A stretch of 64,000 bases of DNA from Aspidapion aeneum (lineage: Eukaryota > Arthropoda > Insecta > Coleoptera > Brentidae), in contig OY755042.1 in the NCBI GenBank assembly GCA_963576565.1, positions 8,828,372 through 8,892,371 of the forward strand, given 5' to 3'. The position numbers were made by a program, and so were the translations under genes. How positions within the stretch are numbered: position 1 is the first letter of the stretch; every line of letters begins with the position of its first letter. A model generated the notes under the pieces. It saw only the letters and a list, made by a program, of their open reading frames with translations, ran no database searches and was not told where the DNA came from. Of the stretch, positions 1 to 11,270 are shown in pieces.

Positions 1-1390
1 TAATATTTTTTTAAATTAAATATTAGGAGATTCAGTTTTTTTCAAGGATCGTCTTGTAAAAAAACGAAAACCTTATTTAGATAGGTTTAGTGGTTTTCGG
101 GATATTAGCGTTTTAGGTAAACTTTGAATGACCATGTCTCAGAGTTTTGATTTTTTACTTTAAAACCTCAAAGTTGTCATTCCACATCTTACCCAGATAC
201 TGCAAAGTCGAGCAAACTAACTAACGTTGTGTTTTTGAAAAACAGCACATTCTAAAATTTCAGTTTTTGCTCCAAAAATCGGTTTAGTGTTTTTGGAAAA
301 ACCCATCCAAATTTGTCAATGACAAAGAGTGGTATACATTAAAAATTAAAATTTTATAAAGTCGTTTTGGTATTGACATGTACGAATATAATATAAGCTA
401 ACGAATCGTTTCAAAACTTTTCAGGTCTCTTGGAAACTGCGTCTTTGAGTTGCCGAAAACCTGCTACAGTCAAATGCAACATTTCAACAAATATATGCTA
501 AGAGTACATTTCAATGTAATTTGCCCATTGCCAATGTTTAAAAGCGTACCAAATTTTGCTCGCACTGGTTATGGACAATGCGATCATTTATATTTGCACA
601 TACATCTGCAGCGCGTAGTTTTGAGCTATAAAATATTTATACAAAAAACGGATAAAATAAGATTGCCTAAGAATTCTTTCGGAACAAAATTTTATTTCCA
701 ACGTCAAAAAAGTATTTTATATTGAGTCTGTCGCCCCAGATAAATTATGCTCATTTCGTTTGTGGAGGCAACAAACCCGCAAACGGTGGTTTTAATCAAT
801 ACATAGCTCACAAAAACGCGTCTGAGGAATCAACTCACTAATTCAAAAACTCAAATGCAATTAACCAACATAAATATCTAATCATGCAAAGTTACTTGCC
901 CAGTAATTTTGGGACTTTTTCCTCTGCAATCTCATGTATCAGTTTCTCATACCTCAGTTTCTTTTGAACCACATAATTTACCTTAGCTTTTTAATTACAG
1001 ATTATTTCAATTTTGAGAAAGGCACAAAATTTTGAAAATGCTAAAATTTGGTTGCCCCCTTAAGGTGATTGCCTGAGGCCGTTGCCTCGTTACCCTTTGG
1101 CACGCCCCTGACGTATGAATTATAATCAATATATGTACCAGTTTTATTATAGTTCTTAATTTATGTATATATAGTCTTAAAGTATTTATATTTATTTAAA
1201 AATGCAATATAAAAAGGGAATTTTTTATATTGCATTAAATTTTATAAACTCTTTCTGGTCAGACAGGTGACTTCTTGCTCTACACAGGGTTTTTGTAAAT
1301 AAGTCATTCCGGGATAACAGTCTGTCTGAGAAACTATAGCACCTATTATTTCTAGTTGATGTGCCTATAACCATGACCTGTAACAAGAAA
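1..1390. other. Anonymous AT-rich sequence
   Basis: No coding frame with domain support; the 91-aa ORF at 450-725 lacks an ATG start and codon structure. A GC-rich tail near 1050-1110 (GGCACGCCCCTG) resembles one end of the CAGTGGCG-type MITEs seen elsewhere. Confidence 0.5.
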
Positions 1391-1399
1391 AAATAGATA

Positions 1400-1486
1400 A
1401 GTACCGGTACGTACGTGTACGCCCCAGGGACGTAATGCTCTTCCGAGCGTTACGTCCGAGCTACGTACATAATACGTACCGTGGCT
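1400..1486. repeat. Hairpin / short inverted repeat
   Basis: GTACGTACGTGTACG... and ...CTACGTAC flank a near-perfect 13-bp stem (GGACGTAATGCTC against its complement, one mismatch) with a 4-nt TTCC loop. GC-rich compared with flanks; probably a tiny MITE core. Confidence 0.6.
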
Positions 1487-1629
1487 GTATGTGTTTGTGT
1501 TGACAGTTTAATTTCTGCCCAGAAAAATCAAAACTTTGCCCAAATAATCTAAAATATACCTACAGTGTTGAAAATTAACACCAATGTGGAAAATAGGCAA
1601 TTAGTTAATACCTTTTGAGTAAATAGGGA

Positions 1630-2067
1630 CTTATTGCAATAAAGCAGCGGCGTAGTGAGGGTTTCATGCGCCCGGGGCAAGGTTAAAGTTTGACGCCCCC
1701 CCCCATATAAAATGTTTTAAAATCAATGTAAGAGGCGCCTTTCGCCCCCTGACTTTGGCGCCCGGGGCAGGCGCCCCGGTCGCCCTGCCCTCACTACGCC
1801 GCTGAATAAAGCCAGGCAGTAATAGTGGCGGGCACTATTTTCGCACTAGTTTCGCATTATAAGAACAACTGTCTTCTTTCAACATTAGGCCTTTCTGTAT
1901 TATAAGAGCCGGAATTAATAGTGCCGCCATTATTAATGGAAAATAAACGACTAGAAATATAAATTCGACTTTGGTATCTCTATATTGAAAGATGAACTGT
2001 CTGTTTTAAATAAAAAACTGTTAGAATAGTGTCTGGCACTATTATTGCCTGGCTTTATTGCAATAAG
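1630..2067. mobile_element. MITE with ~30-bp TIRs (CTTATTGCAATAAAG)
   Basis: The left end reads CTTATTGCAATAAAG, interrupted by another MITE and resumed as CCAGGCAGTAATAGTG. The right end is its inverse (CACTATTATTGCCTGG then CTTTATTGCAATAAG). Uninterrupted length is about 270 bp. Non-coding; superfamily unknown. Confidence 0.8.
1645..1804. mobile_element. CAGCGGCG MITE nested in the TIR of another MITE
   Basis: 160 bp from CAGCGGCGTAGTGAGGG to the inverse CCCTCACTACGCCGCTG, flanked by direct repeats AATAAAG (1638-1644, 1805-1811). The pre-insertion sequence is verified by the host MITE's other TIR. GC-rich with poly-C. The CAG...CTG ends suggest a hAT-like origin; duplication length is 7, or 8 if one terminal base is shared. 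Confidence 0.85.
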
Positions 2068-2118
2068 TTTAGTTCATATTTACATCTTGAGTATCTTTGT
2101 GGTGTTTCATATCGATTT

Positions 2119-2566
2119 AAATAAATGGATCCATGGCGGATCTAATATCTTCCTAGCTAGCCTGTTAGCACACTTAAAGTGAAGCCATGATAATATCAGC
2201 CTTAAAAACAATTTTTTTAAAATATCTCAGAAACTAACGAAATTTTTGATTATAACAAAAATTATTGAGCAAAATGTAGTCTACTATATTAGCATTTAAA
2301 AAAATTTTAATTGTCAAAAAACTGTTATTATCAATTTTTTTTGCCCAAAACCTAATCAGCTCGTTAGAGCGTCGAACCCTATTTTACCTCAAAATTTTAT
2401 GAAAATCGGTTTAGCGGTTAAGGAGCTATCCGGGTACACAAACACACACACAGACAGACATCACGACGATATACACCCAATAATACATTTTAGGCGTTAT
2501 CTGAAAAAAAATTTTTTCGTGGAAACTCATACCTTCTAGCCTTTGCTGCGCGGGCTAGGAACATAA
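2119..2566 (+). mobile_element. Helitron-like element family 1, complete copy
   Basis: Starts AATGGATCCATGGCGGATCT, with subterminal CTTCCTAGCTAGCC. It contains a conserved block (GAAAATCGGTTTAGCGGTT), a microsatellite core (CA)n-CAGACAGACA, and ends with a stem CTAGCC...GGGCTAG followed by GAA. The subterminal CTTCCTAGC is inverted near the 3' end in better copies. This layout (subterminal repeats, microsatellite core, 3' hairpin) matches DINE-1/Helentron-type non-autonomous elements. No coding capacity. Confidence 0.7.
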
Positions 2567-2579
2567 AATTAATATGAAC

Positions 2580-3189
2580 CAGGGCTATCAAAACGGACGG
2601 GCCACCATCCTCCACTTGGTTGACGTCACATCCGGGGCTGATTTTTTTTTTGATGGTCACATCAGGACACAGCTGATTGTCTTTAAAATATTGAAGTTGG
2701 AATGACGGTTCATGAATATTTAATTTTTTTTATATAAAGCCGGTTTTGAGATTGTTTTTACTATATTCTTGCAGAACAATTATGTTTAAATGTATAGTAA
2801 TCCTTAATTTTCAGAGCCGTTTCATTAGCTCACACGAAAATTAAATTTAAAGCAGAAGCGAATGTGACAAACACAGATGACAAAGTCAAATACATGTCAA
2901 ATATAACAGTTGGCATGCAGTACATGGCGGGTAATTTGAACTCAAAATAAGAAATGCTAAATTTTGAAGATTTTAAGCTTTTAATCATCTTGCATCCTTA
3001 CAAAAGTTTGCTAGAATATCGGGATGGTGTCTGAGAATATTTAACTGAAATTTCGCGGAAATCTGTAGTGCCATTTTGAAAATATCCTAAAAAAACGTCT
3101 GACCTCCCATAAGACCCAATGTAAAAGTCAGCCCCCAGAGAACAGCTGATTTTTTCAGGGTCGTGGCCTCTATTTTTATGTCGGCCTTG
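2580..3189. mobile_element. Solo arm of the fold-back element found complete at 32.7 kb
   Basis: About 610 bp closely match the right arm of the 32731-33986 element, from CAGGGCTATCAAAACGG to GGCCTTG. The opposite arm is absent, so this is half an element. A 66-aa minus ORF is shared with that arm and is a by-product of the repeat. Confidence 0.85.
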
Positions 3190-3348
3190 TATAAACATGC
3201 AAAGCGGTTGTTTTGGTCGGTTTTAAAAAAACACGTATAATACAAGACCTGAAATAGACTTCACAGGTCTCGGCTACTGCGTACCCTGTAAATTTCCTGG
3301 TTCGAAAAATTAGGTTTTTGATTTAGTAGCGTAAATATCTATTATAAA

Positions 3349-4020
3349 GGGTGTTAAGAGGCCATAATGCAGCAGGTGATAGAGGAAGTTATTTCTGATA
3401 AAAAAGTTTATATAACATGGGAGTAAACACTCATCTGCTTTTAAGATATAGGACTTTTAAAACTAGAGGAGTTGGGAAAAAATGGTTTAAAAAACAGCCA
3501 ATTGAATACCTAGCTAATTGTAATCCAAAAATATGAGATTCATTTTTTTGATAAAATTACAAGTTGAGGAGATAGGAACTGTCAAAATGACCTTCAGATA
3601 TGTATAAAAAATAATAATTAATTTTTTTTTTTAATTTTCGCTTACTCATTCTTTAAAAAAATATTAATAATATTTTATTATTATATCTCCCTAGATACTT
3701 TTTTTAATAACTAAAAATATCATGAAAAACATTGCGTTTAATAAGAAATTTATAATAGTTTATACAAAATAATTGTTGTTCCTAAAACTATATATTTATT
3801 AAAAACTCATATATTTATTAAAAATTGTTTTTATCTTAAATTATCGCCTTTCTAATACACGACTTCATCAAATTTCATATTTTCAATGCGTTTCTTTATT
3901 AAATTTTTAACAAAAAAATCAAAAAATTGCCAATTTTGATGCTCTGTATCACAACAACCCATGCGTTTTAAAAGGTTTTTATCAGAATTGATCTCCTCTA
4001 TCACCCGTTACCCTATGGAC
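3349..4020. repeat. Inverted-repeat bounded segment
   Basis: GGTGATAGAGGA with a following TTCTGATAAAAA at 3374-3407 is inverted at 3973-4007. The interior is very AT-rich and non-coding. Probably a degraded TIR element. Confidence 0.45.
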
Positions 4021-4120
4021 GTTACAAGGGCGGTTCTGGAGCCAAATTCTGGGGGGAAGGGGTAATGCTTAAGCGGTGACTGTAAATTAGGGCACAAGAA
4101 AAAATCTCATATGACAAAAG

Positions 4121-5395
4121 TACAGGGTGTCCCAAATTGGGCACTTTTAGGGGGTTTAAGGTACTTCTAAGGGAGACAGAGAAAAACTGACCACGCATTG
4201 CGAGGCTCAAATTTCAAGAGAAGACTTATAGTGAAAACCGCATTTTGAAATATCGTCTCGTCTTTGAGCTACGGGGGCTTTTTGAAAAGTCTGCATTTTG
4301 GAAGGGGGTCTATAACTTCGTTATTAATGGAAATTTTGATTTAGAGTAAATTGCAATTTTATAGACTTTGTAACGAGGAATTCACCCGTTAAATTAAATT
4401 TTAACTGTCACTTTGAGTTTTTTAGATATGACATAAAGTTGCATTTTTTCTTATGGAATGACCTATATTTGAATTAATTTTCGAATTCGTCATTGAATTC
4501 TTTTCAAAACGATGTATCATATGTCATAGTTTGATTGTGCGGTTTCGGAGATAATTAAAGTTTTTTATTTTTGTCTAGTGTACGTTGAATGACGTCATGC
4601 GCCATTGACGTGAAAGCCTTGCGGTCAAATCTTACTTCAATGCTCCTATAGTTTTGATGTCATACTATGCAAATCAAGCTGGCCTTGCGCCTTGGCATTT
4701 TGTCATTGTTTTCAATTGTTTAAACAATTTGACATTACGCTTTTATATGAAATTATTTTGCACAAAAGCGTTTTAATTTTATTTTGAAATATCATTTTTG
4801 TTACTTTTTATAACTAGGCTTTGAGGGCCGTCAGATGAATTATAATTTTTCCAAACCAGGCTTACTATATTTTTGACTGTGTAAAATAATAAAAATACTG
4901 GAGTGCCTTGACCTTCCTCAGCAGGAAATCATAGCGCACTTGAAATAAGTGAAAAAGCTGAATATCTCCTAAACTGCTCAGTCAAACTATGACATATGAT
5001 ACATCATTTTGAAAAGAATTCAATGACAAATTTGAAAATTAATTAAAATATAGGCCATTCCATAAGAAAAAATGCAACTTTATGTCATATCTCAAAAACT
5101 AAAAGTGACAGTTAAAATTTAATTTAGCGGGTGAATTCCTCATGACAAAGTCTATAAAATTGCAATTTACTCTAAATCAAAATTTTCATTAATAACGAAG
5201 TTATCGACCCCCTTCCAAAATGCAGACTTTTCAAAAAGCCCCCGTAGCTCAAAGACGAGACGATATTTCAAAATGCGGTTTTTACTATAAGTCTTCTCTT
5301 GAAATTTGAGCCTCGCAATGCGTGGTCAGTTTTTCTCTGTCTCCCCTAGAAGTACCTTAAACCCCCTAAAAGTGCCCAATTTGGGACACCCTGTA
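4121..5395. mobile_element. 1.27-kb TIR element with ~430-bp arms (TACAGGGTGTCCC)
   Basis: Ends TACAGGGTGTCCC and GGGACACCCTGTA; arms 4121-4555 and 4963-5395 are inverted copies at roughly 90% identity. A ~400-bp non-coding middle separates them. TA at both outer edges fits a TA duplication. The two minus-strand ORFs at the arms are repeat by-products. Confidence 0.85.
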
Positions 5396-5411
5396 CACAG
5401 CAAAGATTCTC

Positions 5412-5490
5412 ATAGGAAAAGAGCGCACACGTCAAAAAGCGTACGTAAATAAAAGCAAACACCGAAAAAGCGCATACGGAAAATAGCGCA
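5412..5490. repeat. Word array (GCGCAYACGSAAAAA)
   Basis: Repeated variants such as AAAGAGCGCACACG, AAAAAGCGTACG, AAAAAGCGCATACGG, AAAATAGCGCAC. The same words occur inverted at 5815-5872 (TCGCGTGCGATTTTTTCC, GTATGCATTTTTTTCC). Confidence 0.6.
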
Positions 5491-6464
5491 CATAGTAATG
5501 TCCTCTCTAATTCTGTAGGTAACCTGTAGTGATTTTTTTTTATTTTTAATTTATATACTGGGACTTTCCATCCAATCAGGATCAATCGCCCAGTTTCGCA
5601 AAGTTTTTAGCAGGGTTAAAGCATTTTTAATTGGAGTTAGTCATATCTAGAGAGCCTGTATGTATGACATATAAGTTTTTAAAAATATGTCATATATACA
5701 GGCTCTCTAATCTTATCTAGTATAATGTAAAAATTACATACTAGGTAGGTCTCGCCAAACGTACAAACTTCCTGATTTTGTGTACCTACCCGTGTTATTA
5801 TTATAAGTTTTTCGTTTTTTTCGCGTGCGATTTTTTCCGTATGCATTTTTTTCCTATGCGCTTATTATAGGAAATCTAATAAGGCCAACAAAAATATTTT
5901 TTTAGCCTTTAACTTATCAATAGCAGCCACCAGCCTTTATACCTAATATATTTTTTTCGGGCTCTAAGGGGGTAATTACCCCCAGTACCCCCCCGTAGAA
6001 CCGCCGGTGTGCCCATAAGTTATGAGACATCCTGTATAACAAGTAGAAAAGCGTAAATCTAAATAATTTTTTAATTTATAATTCAGTGTGCTAATTTTTT
6101 TTACATAATCTTGTTTTTGATAATCGATAAAATATAGAGAACTTTTATAGGTAAATCGTCACGTTTGATGAGGGACAAACGACAAATCCTGGGCATCTGA
6201 TGGGTAACGGTTAGCATTATATCCTTTCATTTGCGGAATGATTGCTGGCGCAAAGCTTTTGCTTTAATTATAGCCTTTAAATCGAAATTTGAATTTGATT
6301 GCGCTCCTCGTGATGGCAGTTTTAATGCGACAAAGGGCTGACAAAATCTAATTAAATTTGAATTAATAATTATTAGTTGTACAGCATCTTCTAATGAACA
6401 TTTTACGCCCGTTATTTCAAACCAAAAAACACTTTTGTGTTAAAAAGTTGTCATGATGAGGTGG

Positions 6465-6785
6465 CGGACAAAGATCGAAAGGCAAAAGACGAATACAAAA
6501 GATCGAAAAACAAAAGATCGAAAAGGCAAAAGATCGAAAGTACAAAAGATCGAAAAACAAAAGATCGAAAGACAAAAGATCGAAAATACAGAAGATCGAA
6601 AAACAAAAGATCGAAAAGGCAAAAGATCAAAAATACAAAAGATCGAAAAACAAAAGATCGAAAAACAAAAGATTGACAATACAGAAGATCGAAAGTACAA
6701 AAGATCGAAAGACAAAAGATTGAAGGGCAAAAGATCGAAAACAAAATATCAGAAGAGAAAAGATCGAAAAAAAATCGCAAGTAAA
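6465..6785 (+). repeat. GATCGAAAAACAAAA minisatellite (word array C)
   Basis: About 20 units of 15-16 bp, GATCGAAA followed by a variable 2-5 nt and CAAAA (RACAAAA, TACAAAA, GGCAAAA). It begins after GGTGGCGGACAAA. It opens spurious ORFs on both strands (Lys/Arg-rich one way, Phe/Ser-rich the other). Confidence 0.9.
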
Positions 6786-7214
6786 TATGATCGAAATATA
6801 CAAAATGACGCGTATCATGTTTGCTTAGGTATATATCAAATAAACAGTATATGCAAGGTCAGGTAAGGTAAAATCACCTAACCATTAAATAAACCAATGG
6901 CTTGCCATACTCAACACAAATCATATAGGTCGATAAAAGGGTCTCTTTTTTAATCATATTTAAAAAAAAAATTCCTGATTGCTTTCCCGGGATCCTAGAG
7001 GGTGTGTAACCATACCGAACCGAACAGAACTGAACCGAACCGAACCGGTTCGGTTTGGTTTTGCACCTTGTAGGATCCCGGAAAACATGTCAGAAAAGTT
7101 TTTTTTTTAATATGTTAGAAAGAGACCCCATAGTCGAACCGGTTCGGTTCGATTTAGTTACCCTCTAGGATCCTGAAAAAGAAATCAGAAAAGTTTTTGT
7201 TTTATTTTTTTGTC

Positions 7215-7410
7215 TTTCAATCTTGGATCTTTTGTATTTTCGATCTTTTGTTTTTCGATCTTTTGTAGTTTCGATCTGTTATTTTTCGATCTTTTGTGGT
7301 TTAAATCATTTGTCTTTTCGACCTTTTGTGTTTCGATCTTTTGTCTTTTCTATCTCTTGTTTTTCGATCTTTTGTATTCGATCTTTCGTCTTTCGATCTT
7401 TGTTCCGCCA
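7215..7410 (-). repeat. Inverted partner of the GATCGAAA word array
   Basis: TTCGATCTTTTGTTTT-type units, about 12 copies, ending at TTTGTTCCGCCAACCGTCATGA, the mirror of the boundary at 6450-6470. Confidence 0.9.
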
Positions 7411-7474
7411 ACCGTCATGATGATCTTCGAATATTTTATCATATGATTGTTACAGCCGGAATCTACTATTGACA

Positions 7475-8720
7475 TAAGGCCCATATGCCAGGTCTTTATA
7501 CTTTTACACAAGTTTTACTACCTTAACTTTGCTAAAAATTTTGCGAAACTGGGCGATTGATCGTGATTGGATGGAAAGTCCCAGTATAAATAAAAAAAAA
7601 CACACAAGTTACCTATAGAATTGGAGAGGACATTGAACCTTATTGGCCATCTGTAATCAGATTAAAAAATTCACGGCACCGGGTTGCCTTAAACCATTTG
7701 TTTTATGAAAATCCGATGATGCAGCTATAGTCGTCCAGTTAAGTTTACAACTGGCGGCTAGCGACACCGATTCCACTTTGACTCTGACCAGTGTTGCCAT
7801 TCTTGCCAAATCTAAAAATCGGATATGCGAAGCGTCAGGGCTGAATATTTAAATAATGAACGATAATCAATTGCGATATATCGAAATACCGAATCAAACC
7901 AAACCAAACCAAATGAAACCAATTGAAACCGAACCGAATCCAAATGCGCTATAGCTAAAATATGCGCTATAGCTAAAATATGCGCTATTTTGACCATGTG
8001 CTATTTTAGCTATACGAGCATATTTAAAAAAAACGTCCCTGACTTCTTTTCCGGGATCCTAGAGAGTGTGAATCCGAACCCAACCGAACCGAACTGAACT
8101 GAACCGAGTTTGGTTTGGTTCAGTTCGGTTCGGATTCACGCCCTCCAGGATCCCGGAAAAGAAATCAGAGAAGTTTTTTCTTTGAAAAAATATGCTGGTC
8201 GGTTCGGCTCAGTTCGGTTCGGTTCGGATTCACTCCCTCAAGGATACCGGGAAAGAAGTCAGGGAAGTTTATTTTTTTTTAAATATGTTAGAAACAAACC
8301 CCTTACTCGAAGTATATGCCAAAACCGAATCAAACAAAATCGATAAAACGGCATTTGATAAAAATGTAATTCGATCAAAAAGTTTTCGATAAAAATGTCA
8401 TTCGATAAAAGGGTTTTGTTTTTGTTCCGCGCTATTTTGTATCGGCACTATTTTCTACCAGCGCTATTTTGTATCAGCGCTATTTTATACTGACGCAAAT
8501 AGGTACATACAAGGTTCGTTAATTTTCGGCACAATCACTAGAAATTTATCAACACAAAACAGGAAAATTTCTAGGTTATGAATCAATCTTTTTGACATTG
8601 TTTGGCGCATGAGCAAAGCTCAGAGCCAAAGTGGAATCGGTGTCGCTAGCCGCCAGTAAGTTTACACGACTGGTGAAATTCTGTAGGCAACCCTTGTAAA
8701 AGTAAAAAGACCTTGACCGG
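7475..8720. mobile_element. Imperfect palindrome P2 (fold-back-like)
   Basis: Segment 7724-7785 (GGCGGCTAGCGACACCGATT) is inverted at 8620-8685, and the AGGTCTTTATACTTTTACA block near 7482 is inverted near 8693-8714. The core at 8040-8165 is a palindrome of CCGGGATCCTAGAG plus AACCG words, related to the P1 core. Arms hold GCGCTATTTT words (7945-8015, 8425-8500) and TTCGATAAAA words (8330-8415). Confidence 0.6.
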
Positions 8721-8753
8721 TATTATTATACAGTGCAGACCTAAATAGACACC

Positions 8754-9959
8754 CAGTGGCAGTTTCTCCTTAAGTGCACATGTGCACGTGCACTCCCAAA
8801 TTTTACTTAAAAAAGTATTAATCTTTGATCATTCCTTAATTTAATTCATTATTATCCCAAAAGAAATTCACTAAAGACTGGAATATACTCTAGGAATTAA
8901 TACCTGATGTATGTGTTTGTATTCGTGTTCAAACTCTCCATATACGGAAGACTACGTATATGCAAACAACGCTTTTATTTACTGGAACGAAATTCTATGC
9001 ACACTAGATGTTATGTCGCATGCTAATTACGAAATATAGAAAGAGAGGACGACATGTCCCAATAGAATTTTACAGTACATAGAATCTGAACCTTCCTTCT
9101 GTACGGCGCGTATAACAAGACCAATCTCAATGCCGCCCGCACCCCCGTGATGACCCATGCGTCATCGGTTCGCGTTGCATGTTAGAACAGATTAGCGGCA
9201 CTTTTAATTCGTGCACTTAGTAGTTGTGTGTGCAACGATTCCTTTTGCAAGTATCGAATAGATACTGATACTTCCTATTCGAGTATCAAATATTTTGTAT
9301 TCGGTACTAAGTAATCATTATATTATCTAACACTGAGTAGAGTTGAAATTTTAAGTACTAAGTGTGCAAAAAATAAAAATCTTGATGTTTTACATGTTTG
9401 TAGTTTTTGAAGTGTAAACTTCTTTAGGCGCGTTTAGCAGTTTTGGTAAGTAGTGAATTCAACTGAACCGTCAAGCTCAGTACACAGAAGAGTTCGGTTC
9501 GGTCCGCTTTGCAGAATATGTTATGAGCCAGTATTATTAATTTCGCCTTGTTGAAGTTTACATTTCTGCCGTGTGGTCTTAAGCACACACAATTTTTTTT
9601 TATTACGAAAATGTAGATATATTAATCTGGGGAATTTTGACAATGGCGGAAGTTTCTAATTCTGATAGCATTAGCGTGCAATATTTAAAGAAATTTTCAT
9701 CTTTGCAATTAGAGGAGAAAATAAACTAGTTGTGATGATTTATTATGTATTTATAAACACAATAATAATAGGTAGGTAACTAATATCTAACTAAATATCT
9801 AATTTTTTTATTATTTGCTCTAAATTATATGATATGACGGCCCACTCGAAGGCCTAAAAAGTTAGCGTGGCACTGAAAAAAGATTTTCGCCTGCGCCGCA
9901 ATTTTTATTTTTATTTTTTGGTGTGCACCCCCAAAGCTTTTTATCACGCGCCGCCACTG
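8754..9959. mobile_element. hAT-like non-autonomous element, 8-bp duplication TAGACACC
   Basis: Ends CAGTGGCAG and CCGCCACTG; direct repeats TAGACACC at 8746-8753 and 9960-9967. The 1,206-bp length, short TIRs and 8-bp duplication are hAT hallmarks. The interior includes a promoter-like GC-rich patch (9110-9210), a donor-like GGTAAGT (~9445) and a truncated ORF start at 9643, suggesting an internally deleted autonomous copy. Confidence 0.8.
9643..9729 (+). pseudogene. N-terminal stub of a possible hAT transposase
   Basis: ATG GCG GAA starts a 28-codon frame (MAEVSNSDSISVQYLKKF then SSLQLEEKIN) ending in TAG. The FSSLQLEEKI pattern is reminiscent of the beginning of ZMYM1-like hAT transposases, and it lies inside an element with hAT hallmarks (8-bp duplication, CAGTGGC ends). 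The rest of the ORF is deleted. Similarity is from memory of the family and is weak. Confidence 0.35.
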
Positions 9960-10841
9960 TAGACACCCCCTTCTAACTTTTGAGCAGAAAGAGATATTGA
10001 TTTCTGGTTAATGGGATCTGTTTGGAGGATATTTGAGTGAAGTGATAGCTATGTCGAAATAGCCTAATGTCAAAAATTTGACGTACCAACAAAATGTTTA
10101 AATTGGAAGAGGGCATGTTAAACCCTTTCGAAAGGTATTTTAATTGTCTATATAAGACAATTTAACACTTTACAATCGGTTAATTTTTGTAGGAGATAGC
10201 GTTATTTTTGTTCGCGGTTGACTCTCAAAAAGTTCAGTTTTTATCAAATTTTGTTTTTTACAAATGATTTGTTTTGTAATAAAATGGTTTTTTATGCTTT
10301 TTACTTATTAAAAAACCTAAAAATAAGTTTAAAGATTTATTTAGGAAACCGTGATGTGTAATAACTATTCTAAAATAAATTAGTTTTTCTGCTAAAGGGC
10401 TTTAAAAATGATTACACAGAACGTTTTTCCATTAAAATTTTTTAACTTATTTTTAGGTTTTGACATAACTTTGAAGCATAAAAATTCAATTTATGATAAA
10501 CAAAATCAATTAATAAATTTTTTGCCTGATAAAACATTTACTTTTTTTAGTCGACCTCGAAGAAAAATAAACATATCTCCTAGGAAACTATACCGATTTT
10601 AAAAACTTTAAATGTGTTGTAAAGAGAATTAAAATACCTTTGGAAGGAGGTATTACATACCCCCACTTCCAATTAAACATATTTAATATTATGTCAATAT
10701 TTTAACATTAGGTGAGTTTGACATAATTGTCACTTAGCTCAAAAATCTTCAAAAAAAGTCTCATTAAAAAGTCTTTTTACCAGAAATCGAGATCTCTTTT
10801 TGTTCAAAAGTTAGAAGATGGGTCTATGTAGGTCCACGCTG

Positions 10842-11079
10842 TATATTTCGCGTGGTGTGACGCATTCTATTGTTTCTAATTTGGATAAAGTTAGGGTAAA
10901 TAACATTATTGTTAGAGTGTTTTGAACAAGTAATACAGTAAATATCAATTTCGTTATAGTTGTGCTGAACGCACCTATTTAAATGTGAGAGAAATCAAGG
11001 GTTCATGACAACCAAACAAACAAACACTGCGCAACAAAAACCTCGTTAACAATCAGCCAACCTATATAGGTTGATTGTC
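10842..11079. other. No feature recognised
   Basis: Short anonymous AT-rich flank. Confidence 0.5.
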
Positions 11080-11127
11080 GAACCAACCCTTAGTCGAATA
11101 ATATTATTCGACTAAGGATTGGTTCGA
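11080..11127. repeat. 48-bp near-perfect palindrome
   Basis: Arms CGAACCAAYCCTTAGTCG plus AATAAT differ by one base, with no spacer; AT-rich centre AATAATATTATT. Confidence 0.9.
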
Positions 11128-11175
11128 CTAAGTAAGGTCACTGTATAACGAAGTTCCTCCACTAAGGGGTTTCAT

Positions 11176-11270
11176 CAGTGGCGTATTTAGAAAAACCTTT
11201 TGGGGTGGGCCCGAGACAGTTTGGGGGTGGGGCCCGAGACTCCATGAGTCCGTATTTTATATATGTCTCT
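11176..11270. mobile_element. Truncated CAGTGGCGTA MITE
   Basis: CAGTGGCGTATTTAG then GGGGTGGGCCCGAGAC and a GTATTTTAT tail match the left end of the MITE at 39093-39284; the right end is lost. Confidence 0.65.

Larger units (their letters stand above)
5494..7640. mobile_element. Imperfect 2.1-kb palindrome P1 (fold-back-like)
   Basis: Outer segment 5494-5621 (contains GGACTTTCCATCCAATCA) is inverted at 7524-7640. Inner segment 6451-6785 (word array) is inverted at 7215-7420. The core 6940-7128 is a palindrome centred near 7035, with GGGATCC ends and AACCG words. The left arm has ~700 bp extra, including a 24-bp-stem hairpin at 5648-5716. Arms built of short tandem words recall Drosophila FB elements. 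No transposase. Confidence 0.65.
8731..10841. mobile_element. Mariner-like MITE (~910 bp) interrupted by a hAT-like element
   Basis: TIRs begin CAGTGCAGACCTA and, inverted, CAGCGTGGACCTA. They extend ~85 bp across CTTCTAACTTTTGA; flanking TATA at both sides fits a TA-type duplication. The left TIR is split by the insertion at 8754-9959. The interior is non-coding. Confidence 0.75.

Noticed and set aside
2998..3198. 66-aa ORF conserved with 33828-34022
   Set aside because: Conservation is at DNA level across the fold-back arm, including non-coding parts.
5648..5716. 24-bp stem-loop as a microRNA precursor
   Set aside because: Resembles a MITE core; no expression or conservation evidence available from the sequence.
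6437..6866. Lys/Arg-rich and Phe/Ser-rich ORFs over the GATCGAAA array
   Set aside because: Products of a minisatellite read on both strands; no unique sequence or conserved start.
11080..11127. TAATATTA centre resembling a circular ssDNA-virus origin nonanucleotide
   Set aside because: It lies in the stem of a palindrome rather than in a loop, and no Rep gene is nearby.
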